Below, in pieces: positions 48,390 to 61,199 of a stretch of DNA of 64,000 nucleotides (positions are counted from its first letter, which is position 1; every line of letters begins with the position of its first letter). The DNA is from Cervus elaphus (lineage: Eukaryota; Chordata; Mammalia; Artiodactyla; Cervidae). Where the stretch lies: the NCBI RefSeq assembly GCF_910594005.1, contig NC_057818.1:56184001-56248000 (forward strand), written 5' to 3'. The notes below the pieces were generated by a model. It was not told the DNA's origin. It searched no databases and saw nothing but the letters and a program-made list of their open reading frames with translations. The translations under genes and the position numbers were made by a program.

Positions 48390-48885
48390 GAGGCAAATTC
48401 ATTTGACTTAGCTCGGTGGTAAAACCTGCCATGTCTCTCTTACCAGGCAGATATGGGACCCTGATGGGCTCAGCAATACAGTTTGGTAGTTCCCCAAGCT
48501 GGTTGTGTGTCAATTCACAGATACACAGTCCACATGGACTGTTCCAGTCCACAACAGTCCTGGAACCTATTGAAAATTCATTTTTAGATGAATGATAGGG
48601 TTACCATTTTCCATCAGCAAGTGCATTAGTATCCTTTACATCTTTATTGAAGTCACCATTTCCTGGGTTTCTTCTGGCTCAAGGTCAATCCTTGGATAAA
48701 GCAAGTTGAGTAATCTAGCATTTAATTTACCATGGCAAGGAAAGGCAGGAACTCAGGGCTGGGCATTTGACTCTCAAAAGAATGGAAGCTTCATGAGAGG
48801 AAGACTGAACATCTGAGATATTTATAGAAGAAGAAGAAGAAAAAAAAAGATCTGCTCACACCCAGTGCTTAGAATCCCAGTGGAC
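48390..48885. other. Region downstream of gene C, no gene recognised
   Basis: Unique-looking sequence between the SINE pair and the 3' end of gene C. Confidence 0.4.
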
Positions 48886-48888
48886 TAA

Positions 48889-48894
48889 TTTATT
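48889..48894 (-). terminator. Poly(A) signal candidate of gene C
   Basis: AATAAA on the minus strand about 350 bases after the stop codon of gene C (49241-49243). No earlier AATAAA is evident on that strand in the 3' UTR. Confidence 0.5.
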
Positions 48895-49240
48895 GACCAA
48901 CAGCATTATTCCTCCAGATTCATTCCAGAAACTGAGTAGATCAGTTGAGAAGCAGGTTCTGTAGGCATCACCAATGGCATATAAAATGGTAAGTGTATAT
49001 ACTGAGGAAGGGATGGGGAAAACACAATGAAAGTAGTAACCAGGGAGGATGTGGTCTAGGAAACAAACTGCAAAGCCAGGCTCCATGAGCTCCCCCACCC
49101 CACCCAAAAATGTCCCTATCCTTGGGAGTAAAAGCAGCTCTGGGTCTAGAGACATCAACAGCTGCAATTTGATGTTGACTTGCCTATTAAGAGCTGTTTT
49201 AAGGGATATATGATGTCAGGCCAAATAAATAGTTAGGAAG

Positions 49241-52200
49241 TCACACAACAGGTTGATCAGCAATTTGAGTATCACCTTGGAGGATTTCCTCATTTTCGAC
49301 CTCTTCAATGGGTGTCAGTTGGAGACTTACGGGTAAGGACTTGGAGGATATCATAGGCTTGTCCCTGCTGGTGGAGTTGGAGGGAATCCCATGAGTGAAG
49401 CAATATACAAAGTATATGGGGATGGGAAGGATGACCGTGAGTGAAAGGGCGAACAATGTGAACAGCCCCCATGATGGGTATTGTCGAACCACTTCTTTTG
49501 ACTGTGGAGAGATGGGAAAGGGGTTCAGAATGTAGAAGTTCCCAGAAGAGGAAGGACTGGGGAAGGGGAGGGTCAGAGGAGAACCAGGGCAGAGGACTAA
49601 GAGTTTTCAGGGAGTTGGAGAATGAAATGATAGTCTTTAGACCAAGAGTGGATTGAAAACTCTAGCACCCCACTCCCTATGAAGGTCAGGGGTCTGAGGG
49701 GGGTGACTTACAATGCTTGAGTTCCAGGCCAGATAGGTGATATTCTTCTGAGATAGTTGAAATACAGAGGTCATAAACAGGGCTAGCAGCACAAATGGAA
49801 TTAGACAGAACCACAGCCAATGCATGATGGTGTACATAGGATGGCCCCACAGGTTAGCAGTGTCTGGGAAGAAACTGAGAGGAAGGGCCACAAGACTGTA
49901 GAAGGCCCAGTTGGGCCTAACCCAGTCTTGGAGGGCAAGATCGGCCAGACCTTAGCCCCCCCCCCCCCCCCCCGCCTCAGCTCAAGCCTCATCCTCTATC
50001 TTCTTCTCAGTCAATCTTCTATCCCTACTCAAGAAAAAACATTCCTCTACTGCTCAAAAACATTTCATGGATATCGGTGCCCTCAGGATAAAGGCCAACT
50101 CCCTTTCATTCATTCTGTGAATATGAGAGTGTCTGTGACATATCAGGGCTTCTTCTAGTTGCTGGGCATCCATAGTGAACAACACAGACTCTAAAAGAGT
50201 AACATTTAACCCTCCTTGAGCTTTTCTTAGCTTCTTCCAGCCAATATATTCAGCCTCCTTTACTGCATGTTCTCAATCTCAATGAATACACAAGTGGGGT
50301 CCTTTGGTCTAGAGTGCCCTTCTCTCTCCCTCTTTGTCTACATATTCATCTGTCCAGGCTAAGCTCAATCATCCTCTCACCTAGGATGCTTTCCCCAACT
50401 CTCCAGATGCCCCTAAATGTCCCTGACTACCTCTACTATAGGCTTTCCATCTTGTACTGGGATTGTCTGCTCATATGTGTCTTCCTCCTTGGACTCTGCA
50501 CTCTTTGAGAGGAGGAGCTTATTCCATTCATTTGTACCCCAGTACCACAAGACTTTCTTGACACAAAGACTCAAGATACATGTGAGTGAGTTAATGAATG
50601 AGTAAACTGACTCCAAGAACCACTGTCAGCTGAAAACACTGCCACCTGAAGCTTCTACCCTTAAATTATACCACGTGGGTGACTACACATCTGCCTGTTT
50701 AAAAATTGGGCCTGGGAGTTGTTTGTATTCCTTGTATTTTATTTGGATGTTCCCACTCTTCCTTTCACAGTTATGTTTAATGTTTCTGATTATCCTGTTC
50801 CCTCTTCCTTAGTAGCTTTTCCTTGCAGAATTAGACCACATCTCTCAACCTACACCTCTACCACCTTAGTCCAAGCCATTCGTTAGCTCCCATTTGGAAT
50901 ACTACAATAGCTCCTAACTGCTCTCCTTGATTCACTCTTGATTCTTCATAGTCTTTTCACCACACAACAATCAATCATAGGTATCTTTTTGGAAAAAACA
51001 AACCTGATAATGTCAGTCCCCTTCTCAAAACTCTTCCATGCCTCCTCTCTCATTCTACATAAAGAAACTAAGTCCTGCCATAGCTAAAAAGGTCCTAACA
51101 TCATCTCCCATCACTTCTCTGGCCTTATCTCATAGCATTCTATTCTAATCTCTGATTTCCTTCTTGCTCAAAAACTTCAGGAATGATGCTTCCTCTTGCT
51201 TTGGTACTTACTGTTTTCCCTACTTGGAATTCTCTCTCAAAATTTTTTTCATGGTTCCTCCTCTCATTTCATTCCGGAGTCTGCTCAAATGTCACCTTAT
51301 CAGAGAAGCCTTCTCTGCGATCCTATCAAAGTTATTAATAGCATATACTCCCACTCTTGATCATCTTATCTCACTTTTTGATTTTTCTCCTGTCAGTTAT
51401 CACCTCTTGACATTTGTATTTGTTCATTTGGTTATTATTATGAATCTCTACCACTAGAATGTAAACTCCCTGGGGACAGGGGTGCTTGTTTTACTCAATG
51501 CTCTGTCCTTGATGACTGAAACAGTTCCCAGCACATATTAAGCACCCCAGAAATATGTTAAATGAATGAATTAATAAAAAAGTTTTTCAGAAGAGCCTGG
51601 AGTTCCCTGAAGTTAAGGGTCCCTATGTCACTCTCATCAAGTGAAAATAGAGGCAACAAGAAAGGGGTCAACCTTCCCTATAGACCCAAGCTATCACCTG
51701 CCGGCCTTTCTGGCCCAGTTCACAGCCAAGTTTTCAAATATGATGATGATGATTATAGGGACGATTGTCCAGTAGTCAATCAGCAGTCTGATGTAGTAGC
51801 TGCCTGAAGGTCGAGTGAAGAAGTGGCCACACAGGAACATGAGAATTAAGACAACCACTGGAGGGAACATTGGATTTAGATCAAGGTCACAGGTCTAGCT
51901 GGGTAACAAGGGCTAAGCAGAGGTGATAGACTAGGGCCATATAAGAATCTGAACGAAGTCAGGGTCATTGATGGGTATACACATGTAGGTCAGAGTACCT
52001 GTAAACAGCTTTGTATATTTCTGGACAGAAATAAAGATGTCCTGGAGAGAGGTAATGATGCTATGTGTGATCCCTATCGTGGTGGACAACTCCAGGTTCA
52101 GCAACATTAGGAAGAACAGGATGGACCAGGAGATAGACCCAGGAATAAAAGACATGGCTTCAATGAAGGCCAGGAAAGCAAAGTTTGTGCTCTCCTTAAT

Positions 52201-52739
52201 CTGTGAAGGGGAGAAAGGGCAGGAGTTAAAGTGTCCTTGAATTTAACAAAAACAACAAAAATACAGAGACATATTCTATCTTTCCTGAAAAATTTCTTAA
52301 AACCCCTGCGTCACTGAGAAAACCAAATTTCCAAGCTGACCCTCTGACATGGAAAACCAATCCACCTAGTATTACTCATAGAAGGGCATTCTGCAAACTA
52401 TAGTTCTTTGCATTACCAAGGTTGCAGCTTATCCTGGTGCTTCTGGGTTGGTTTGTTTTTTTTTTTTTTTCTGGTGCCAATAAAAGCTGAAATTTCTGTT
52501 TTACAAAAGGTTTTGAAGGAACTCTAGGACTCATTCACCTATTTTTACTGACCTTCAAAAACTGCTCCTCTAAGTTGCACTCAGACACATGGCTGAGGAC
52601 CTCCTTCTTGATGGGGTGGGAGAGGCTGTTGAACCAGGAGGTGAAGATGGAAGTTGGGTTACCAATCAGATTTTGAGGTGGCTGGGCCTCAGGAGGCAGT
52701 ATCCCCATGTTTACCAGCTTCAAAATTGTTTCAATATTC
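49241..52739 (-). CDS. SLC6A16: SLC6A16 (NTT5) transporter, gene C (3' part, exons 7-11)
   Basis: Last five coding exons of an orphan SLC6 transporter: 52553-52739, 51999-52200, 51698-51857, 49712-49874 and 49241-49501. Splice sites are GT/AG, and phases and lengths match gene B (187, 199 versus 202, 160, 163 nt), giving 323 residues plus the stop. They cover helix 8 to helix 12 and the C-tail. The tail, with its YPSWG start, the LPIPIYFVYC segment in helix 12 and the later QLTP...EEILQ stretch, matches my memory of human SLC6A16 much better than gene B does; this is why I use the symbol. In helix 8 the sodium-2 hydroxyls (Ser-Thr) are kept. Exons 1-6 are not found in the 11 kb to the right, so they lie beyond the window or are lost. 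No stop or frameshift is seen in these exons. Confidence 0.85.
49956..49973 (+). repeat. Run of 18 C's in intron 9 of gene C
   Basis: A perfect C18 on the plus strand, G18 in the gene C transcript, about 80 bases upstream of the exon 10 acceptor. Confidence 0.95.
50290..51575. repeat. L2/MIR-like repeats in intron 9 of gene C
   Basis: 50290-50640 can be aligned by eye with 27060-27420 in intron 9 of gene B (shared 'tctttctccttggactctgag'-like and 'tgaatga' segments). 51250-51575 is a separate L2-like 3' end with the 'gaatgtaaactccctggggacaggg' pattern. Confidence 0.5.
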
Positions 52740-53430
52740 CTGAGGATAAGGAGTTGAATCACAAAGAATCATTTTGCTCCTTAGAAAATGACCTGCTTTT
52801 CCCTTATCTTCCAGATAAGAAAGGACATCATGTTACTGATCTGGGTAAGGTAGAGCCTGCGATTAAACCTAGAAACCACCCACCTTCAAAGTCATGAATT
52901 TTTATGAGCCTGGATAATTTATGACCCTGAGGGGATGGGGCAGGAGAAGCCTTTCCTATGGTCTTCTTGAGTCTTATAGAGTTCTTGGAAACTCTGAGTC
53001 CCTGCTCTAATGATGGGGTCTTTTATTCACTCCCTACCCCTTATTCACGCCCTACCTCTTTCTTAGACTAGCAGGTGAAAGTCAACCTTCTAAGCTTTGT
53101 ATAACTGAATGTCAGATAGCATTTACTTAAGTGTACCATATGCATAACAGTCCCATGAAGTTGTATTATTTTGTGAGAAACTTCTTGCACTTTTTGATCT
53201 GGGTCCTATTTTCTAAACTTTATCTTACCCCATGACCTTCTGCAGATCTACTCTGCTCACACTTAACTTCTTACAGATTCAGGGCATGACATGCTCCCTC
53301 ATACTCAAGACCAACCCCCACTCCCACCATCATTCTTCACTTGGGCTAATTCCTATAAATCCTTAAAACTTTAGCTCATTGCTCTATAAGAACTTCAATG
53401 GAAGGTTTGCTGATAATAGCAAAATGCAAG
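52740..53430 (-). other. Start of intron 6 of gene C
   Basis: Intron sequence upstream of exon 7. The part near 53280-53400 resembles intron 6 of gene B near 29320-29460, so the duplication reaches at least this far. No exon 6 is seen. Confidence 0.5.
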
Positions 53431-53435
53431 TGGCA

Positions 53436-53754
53436 GAGATCAAACCAGTCAATCCTAAAGGAAATCAACCGTGAATATTCACTGGAAGGACTGATGCTGA
53501 AACTGAAGCTTCAATACTTGGGCCACCTGATTTGAAGAGCTGACTCACTGGAAAACACCCTGATACTGGGAAAGATTGAAGGCAAGAGGAGAAGGGTAGG
53601 ACAGAGGATGAGATGGTTGGATGGCATCACTGACTCAGTAGACATGAGTTTGAGCAAACTCTGAAAGATGGTGCAGGACAGGGAAGCCTGGCATGCTGTA
53701 GTCCATGGAGTCGCAAAGAGTCAGACATGATTTAGAGACTGAACAACAACAACA
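53436..53754 (+). mobile_element. BovB 3'-end fragment
   Basis: 5'-truncated BovB with the C-terminal coding remnant. Short flanking repeats AAGTGGCA lie at 53428-53435 and 53755-53762. It has a stop in the first 40 codons. Confidence 0.8.
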
Positions 53755-56130
53755 AAGTGGCATTTCTAATCACATTTTAGAAAATAAAATACTATATGCT
53801 CTTCTGGTAATAAGCAAGTTAAATATTTGGACCAAACTTCTCACTGGAAATAATTTAAAAGACTCAAAGATATTTTTAAATCTTGAAAAATAAAAATATT
53901 GACAAGATAATAAGGAATTATAGTATTGGACAAAAATCAGAGTACAAACAAAAGCAGTGGAGAAAGAAGCCTTGCAAAGCAATTTTGCCTCGAAGGATAT
54001 GTCAAATACATCAAACCATACCTGAAGTTTCCAGGCATAGTTTGATGTAAAAGCACCAGAGCATGCCCAAAGTAAGGATCAGAATAGAAGGTCTTCCCCT
54101 AAATCTGGCATTTCAAAGGGTTGCACCTTTAATAATAAAAAATGAACCAGAAGCTTACACCCAACTGTTCCACACCACAGGGAACACAAGGAAGGCTACT
54201 TCAGAAAAGAGCAAAACAAGGGCAAAATTTTAAGGTTCCTGAATGTCATAACCACAGCCAGCCCTAGCTTAAACTTTGGAGCCCAAATATTTGACCCTGG
54301 TTGTCACAAAAGCTCAAGTTAGAGTCTTTCTAATGTCCCTATGTATCAAGTAAAAGCAAAAGTCCTATCTGGATGAATATACCCTCTTCTTAGGCCTTAA
54401 AAGAATTCTTACAAATAGTAGTCAAAAAAATAGGACATGGAGAGAACTACACACAAAAAAAGACTTCATGAGAAATAGCACAATAAAAATATCCCTAAAG
54501 TTACTACAAATATTAGAATTACAAAAAAGTATAATACAACTAAGTTTACTATGCTTAAATAATAAAAGACAAGCTTGGAAATATTTTCAGGGGACAAGAA
54601 ACTATAAGTTGACCATAAAGATTTTCAAAAATGAAACAGAACCTCTTGAAATAAAAAATAATTGAGATTTAAAAGTCAGTATGGATAATTCTAATTTCAC
54701 AATTAGGCACAGGGGCACAACTTATCCTCCCACTTTAAACAACTAGGTAACTGGACAAAATGTATAAAACAACTGTTTTTAGACATTAGGTAACAGGCAG
54801 TACAGAACTGCGATCCCTGAGAGAAGGAAAACAAATGAGGGGCACCAGGTAATCATCCTGGTTTTCTGCCTGAAAGCACATTCTAAACTGCAGAGCAGAG
54901 AAGACCACAAGTAAGCCACGGCAGCCTCACTGAGCTGGGGAGACAAAACGGAGCCCGGGGAGGTCAAGGAAGTTGGAAGTTCCAAGGAAGAATTCTGGAG
55001 GAAATGTAGTTACGAAGAAAAAGAATTCCAGAAATTTGCATCTGGCCTGTTGAGTGTGTGCTAAATTTTAAGATTCACACATATAGGAAGAAAATCCGCA
55101 AGGCTATATATAAAGAATAACTGGAAAATATCCAATCTGAATGGGGTATTCAGTAGAGAGTCCAGAAGGGCCATGCCTTCCGAATGGGACTGAAGGACTC
55201 CTGAAGAAAAGCAGGCTCTAGACCCACCCTACTGAAGCTTAAAATCAAGCCTCAAAAGTATCAAACTGAACCACAAGTGTCACTACTTGCTAGAACAAAG
55301 CTCAATCAATACTCATTCAAGGAAGGCAACAAAAAGTCAGACACTCAAAAATACAGAATTCACAAAGTCCAACCTCCAGTCAAAGTAAACAAATGAAGAA
55401 AGAGAAAAATGTGACCTTGATCAGTATAAAAACCAGTAAATAAAAGTCATAAAATAGAGTAATAAATGACAGATGAAGGACATAACAGTCAGGGATATTA
55501 AAATATCTATTTAAAAAAAAACCCCAGGGCAGGTGACTAACAAGTGGGAGGGTAATTACAATTGTAGAGGTTCTCCCCAGGGAGGAAGGGGTACAAGCCC
55601 CTCATTGGGCTCCCCATCCCCTAGGTTCTTCACTGGGAAGACGAACCCCCAGAATCTTTTGCTTTGAAGGTCAGTGGGGCTTATTTTCAGGAGAGTCAGG
55701 GCTATGGGAAATAGAGATTCCACTGTTAAAGGGTGCACACAAAATCTCATAAACTCCAGGACTCAGGGCAGAAGCAGTAATTTGAAAGAAGCTTGAGTCA
55801 GACTCACGTGCTGATCTGGGAGAGCCTCCCAGAGAGGAGGAAGACAACTGGGACTCATCCTGGGGACAAAGACACCGGCAGTAGCCATTTTGGGGAACTC
55901 ATTCTACCACAAGGACAGTGAGCTGGCAAGTGCTATTTTGGAAATGTACCTCTAGCTTATTAGTCCCAGGACCCAGATCTATCCACCAGTCAGTTGGCAC
56001 CAGTCCTGGGATGCCTCAGGCCAACCAGGTAGCTTGATGGAGACCCAGTCCTAACCATTAGAGGGCCCAGGATTCAGCCCCACCCACCAGAGGACAGAAA
56101 TCATACTGGAATCTTTTATGACCAAACACT

Positions 56131-56367
56131 TCAGTTCAGTTCAGTTGCTTAGTCGTGTCCGACTCTTTGCGACCCCATGAATCACAGCACACCAGGCTTC
56201 CCTGTCCAACACCAGCTCCTGGAGTTTACTCAAACCCATGTCCATCAAGTTGGTGATGCCATCCAGCCATCTCATCCTCTGTCGTCCCCTTCTCCTCCTG
56301 CCCCCAATCCCTCCCAGCATCAGGGTCTTTTCCAATGAGTCGACTCTTCGCATGAGGTGGCCAAAGT
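56131..56367 (-). mobile_element. BovB 3'-end fragment, reverse
   Basis: Starts with reversed 'cagttcagttcagtt' repeats. A 70-codon open remnant of the BovB C-terminus (56141-56353) is present. Confidence 0.85.
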
Positions 56368-57550
56368 GAGACTGTGACTAAAAATCAACTACAAGGAAAA
56401 AACCGCAAAAATTTAAAAAAAAAAAAAAAAAAACCACAAACACATGAAGGCTACACAATATGCGACTAAACAACCGATGGGTCACTGAAAAAAATCAGAG
56501 GAAATTTAAAAATACCAGGAGATAAATGAAAATTAAGACACCACAATCAGTGACAAAAGAGGCAAGAATATACAATGGGGAAAAGACAACCTCTTCAATA
56601 AATGGTGTTGGGAAAACTGGATAGTTATAAGCAAGAGAATCAAACTGAACGACTTTTTCACACCACATACTAAAATAAACTAAAAATGTATTAAAGACTT
56701 AAACATAAGACCTGAAACCATAAAACTGCTAGAAGAAAACTTAGTATACTTTTTGACATCAGTCTTAACAATGTATTTTCTCAGGCAACAGAAACAAAAG
56801 CAAAAATAAACAAATGGGACCAAATTAAACTTAAAAGCTTATGCACAGTAAAGGAAACTACTAATAAAACAAAAAAGGCCACCTATTGTATGGGAAAAGA
56901 TATTTGCAAATTATATACCAACAGGGGGCTAATATCCAAAATATATAGAGAACACATACAACTCAACATAAAAACAACCCAATTAGAAAATGGGCAGAGG
57001 ACTGAGTAGACATTTTTCCAGAGAAGACATAGAGATGGACAACAGGCTCATGAAAAGATGCTCAAGATCACTAATTATTAGAGAAATGCAAATCAAGACT
57101 ACAGCAAGCTATCACCCAACACCTGTCAGAACAGCTATTATCAAAAAACAACAATAAAAAGTGTTGCTAAGGAAGTGGAGAAAAGCAAACCCTTATACAT
57201 TGTTGGTGGAATGTAAATTGCTGCAGCCACTCTGGAAAAGAGTATTGAAATTCCTCAATAAATTAAAATAGAACTACCATATGATCCAGCAATTTTACTC
57301 CTGGATATTTACCCAAGAAAATGAAAACACTAATTGGAAAAGATATATGCACCCCATGTTCATTATTACTTATAATAGCCAAGATATGAACTCAACCTAA
57401 ATGTCCATAATAGATGAATGGATAATAGGTAAAACTGAATCACTTTGCCATACACCTTAACCCAACGTTGTTAATCAAGTATGCTCCAAAATAAAAATTT
57501 TTAAATTGATGAATGGATAAAGATGTGTATCTACACACACACACACACCC

Positions 57551-57791
57551 CCAAGCTTCCCAGGAGGTGCTAGTGGTAAAAAAAAAAAAAAAAAAAAAAA
57601 AATCCTGCCTGCCAACGCAGGAGATATAAGAGACGCAGTTTCAATCCCTGGGTCTGGAAGATCCCCTGGAGGAGGAAATGGCAACCTACTCCAGTATTCT
57701 AGCAGGGATAGTCCCATCGACAGAAAAGCCTGGCAGGCTATAGTCCACAGGGTTGCAAAGAGTCAGACACAACTGAGTGACTGAACAACAA
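57551..57791 (+). mobile_element. Bov-tA SINE with internal A-run
   Basis: The tRNA-like head is interrupted after 'gtggt' by about 23 A's (57579-57601) before the body resumes. Confidence 0.8.
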
Positions 57792-60683
57792 CTACATATA
57801 TATATGTGTGTGTGTATATATATATATAATGAAATATTTACTCAGTCACAAAAAAATAAGGAAATCTCGCCATTTGAAACAATATAAATGGATCTAGAGG
57901 ATATTATGCTAAGTGAAATAAATCATACAGAGAAAGACAAATGTTGTATGAGATCACTCATACATGGAATCTAAAAAACAAATGAATGCACATAACTAAC
58001 AGAAACAGAGTCATAGATACAATCATAGTTACAGAGAACAAACAGATGGTTTCTAGAAGGGAGGTGTCAGGGGAGGAGAGAAATTGGTGAGGGAGATTAA
58101 GTTACAAAATAAATGAGTCATAGGTATAAACTGTACCATGTGGAGAATATTGCCAACATTTATGTAATATCTTTGTATGGTGACAGATGATATCTAGACT
58201 TGTATTTTGAAATGTAGAGAAATATTGAATTACTGTGTTATGTGCCAAGAATGAACACAGTGCTGTAGGTCAATTGTACATCAAAAACAAAGAAACTTAT
58301 AGAAAAAGAGATCAGATGTGTGGTTACCAGATGCATCCGGGCAGTGGGGAGGAGGAACTGGATGAAGATAGTCAAAAGGTACAAACGTCCAGTTATAAGA
58401 TAAGTAAGTAGTAGGATGGACTGAATCAGAGGTAAGTTGGTTAACTTAAATATAGATCAATAGTATTATACAATCTGAGGAAACGAGGAAATAATATTTT
58501 AGAACATAGTGAACAGAGCCTCAGGGGCTTACAGGACAGTAACAGAGAGTTTAACATACATACACGTAATTCAGAGTTCGAAAAGGAGAGGAGAGAATGA
58601 GGCAGAAAAAATATTTAAAGAGAGAATGATGGTTAAGTTATTGAAGTGGTGAAAAATACACATTTACAAATTTACAAAGCTTAGCCAATTCCAAGTAGGA
58701 TGAATATTTTTTGAATGCCTTCTCATCAGAAACTACAGAGTTCAGATGTACATTCTACCCTACTTTTATTTAATGCAACTGAAAGTCCCGTACCTGAAAG
58801 GACTCTGAAAAGTAAATGGTAGCAACAGGGAGCTCGGAGAAGGAAAGCCAAATTCAAAGTACCACTGTATTAGCAGTGAATTTACAATGATTTTTCCCTA
58901 TAGTATCTCCTGACCTGGACTCAAAAGTAGCCTGAAACCAAGAACTGTCTATCGAGTATGGACGTAAAGAATTCCAAGAGAAAAGTCCGATATTTCTGGC
59001 CCAAGGAAAAGAGGCCTCAAATTTCAGAGAGAACAAGAGATATCCCCTGATTTTTCTTGCTCTTTTCTGTTTTATCAAACATGTCAGACAATCCTGCAGC
59101 GACAGAGGTGGCTGGACAAGTACCTATACATCTGAGATGGAAATCCTCCTCTGACCAAATAAACAGTGGTTCCAAGTACATGGATGAGGGAGGAAAATCC
59201 CTGTTACTTTAAATATTTTTTTCTATTGTCTCAATGTGTAGCCCTGGAGGCAGATGAAGTTGATGAAATTAGTAGCAGAGCAGGGAAACTAAAGCTCTAG
59301 TTTTCTAGGCAGAAAGCCAAGTAGTGGGGCTTCTTAAGAACTGGAAAGTGTTGGGGAGACTTCAGGTAAGAAGGAGCTGAAGAAGGTAATCCCATAAAGT
59401 GTTGTATGAAATTCTTGGCAGCACAGGGTTATATATGACCCTAAACAGCATTCCAAAGACTTGGACAACTAGAAAACAAGGTATATCACTGCCCAGCTTC
59501 CAAACTATTAGTGGCACACAACTAAATGGATCCGAACAGCACTGAAATTAAAAACTGAACTGACATTGGGACCACAGCCCACAGAAGGTGGGAAGAAACT
59601 TACAACACAAATCTAACCAGGGCAGTTGTCTCATAATACTGTAAAAAAAAAATTCTCCAAAGAAAATGAATACAGTCTCATATATGTTTAAAATAACTAT
59701 ATACAACACAAAATTATTTAATGTATAAAGAATCAGGAAAATCTCAATATATCACAAGGAAAAAGATAATCAATACATAACAATCCCAAAATGACACAGA
59801 AGTTTTAATTATCAGACTTTAAAGCAATTATTATAATCATAATCTGAGAAGTCAGAGCAAACACTCTTGAAACAAGTAGAAAGACAGACTATCAGCAGAC
59901 AAAAGATACAAGAAAAATACTAAGTGGAAAATTTTATAACAGAAAAATACAATAACAGAAAATTCACTTGAGTGGCTAAATAAAAGAATGAAGATGACAG
60001 AAGAAATAGTCAGTGGCCTGGCTGAAAAAGTTCCCTGAAACTTTGGCATTTGGTCAAAATCATAAAACTTTAGATTCAAGAGTCTCAACGAAACTTAAAC
60101 AGGAGTTGATAAACCTATGCCAAGACACATCAAAATCAAACAAATGAAAACTAAACATTAAAAAATCTGGAATACATGGATCTGTGTGTGCGGTTCACTG
60201 TACACCTGAAGCCAGCGACACTGTGTATCAGCCACACTTCAGTTCTTTTAAGTTGCTTTTAATCTGAAAGCCACCGAAGAAAAACAACGCATTATACACA
60301 GGGGAACAATTTGAGTGACTGTGTTTCTCATCAGAAATGGAGACCAGAAAGAAACAGTACATTTTTTAGGTACTGAAAGAGAAGGATTGTCAACACACAA
60401 TTCCTCCAAGAAATAAGTGTAAAATAAAGGCATGATTAGATGAAAGAATCTCAAAAAATTCATTGCCAACTTGTCTTTAATATTAAAGAAATGCTAAAAG
60501 TTTTTCAGATGGAATGGAAATAATACTGGAGGGAAAATTCAAACTTCAGAAACTAAGCAAGAGCAACGAAAATGATATCCAGGTAAATATAGCTTGATAT
60601 TTTTCTCCTCTTAAGTTTGAGAATATGTATGTCAGTTGAAAGTAAAATTTATAACATTGTTTGATAGGATTTTCAGTGTATGT

Positions 60684-60803
60684 CTGGAGAAGGGAAAGGC
60701 TCCCCACTCCAGTATTCTGGCCTGGAGAATTCCATGGACTATATAGTCCATGGGGTCGCAAAGAGTCGGACACGACTGAGCAACTTTTTCACTTTCACTT
60801 CAC
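60684..60803 (+). mobile_element. 5'-truncated BovA SINE
   Basis: Lacks the tRNA-like head. Flanked by perfect 12-bp duplications TTCAGTGTATGT at 60672-60683 and 60804-60815. Confidence 0.85.
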
Positions 60804-60815
60804 TTCAGTGTATGT

Positions 60816-61030
60816 GGTACAAATGACAACCATAAAACAAAGTGGGGAAGATAAAGGATCTTATGACGATACAGTTTTACATGTCACTTAAAGTGGTAAA
60901 ATATTAATTCTAATTAAACTGTAAAAAGTTAAGTACACATTTTTATTGGGTTGTTTGTCTTCTCATTGAGTTGAAAGATTTCTTTACATATTCCAAATAA
61001 CATGTAGATGATCCTTCAACAAAATGGGGG
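60816..61030. other. Old L1-like spacer
   Basis: Continuation of the old L1 inter-ORF sequence. No gene. Confidence 0.35.
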
Positions 61031-61034
61031 TTAG

Positions 61035-61199
61035 AGACTTCCCTGGTGGTCCAGTGACTAAGAATCCATCTGCCAATGTAGGGGACATGGGTTCGATCCC
61101 TGATCTGGAAAGATTCCACATGCTGCAGGGCAACCAAGCCCTTACACCACAACTAGAGAAAGACCTATCATGGCCAAAAATAAAATAAATTTTTTTTTA
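61035..61199 (+). mobile_element. CHR-type SINE
   Basis: Starts 'gacttccctggtggtccag' and ends with an A/T-rich tail. Confidence 0.8.

Larger units (their letters stand above)
53760..60570 (+). mobile_element. Old L1 sequence, several pieces, with insertions
   Basis: Old plus-strand L1 pieces. About 54000-56125 resembles 5' UTR and early ORF1; 56372-57545 and 57792-58320 resemble the 3' half of ORF2; 58320-60570 resembles a further 3' UTR and ORF1. A reverse BovB end and a Bov-tA interrupt it, and a CA-repeat (57532-57549) and a TA/TG repeat (57795-57829) are present. No gene C exon was recognised. Piece boundaries are approximate. Confidence 0.5.
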
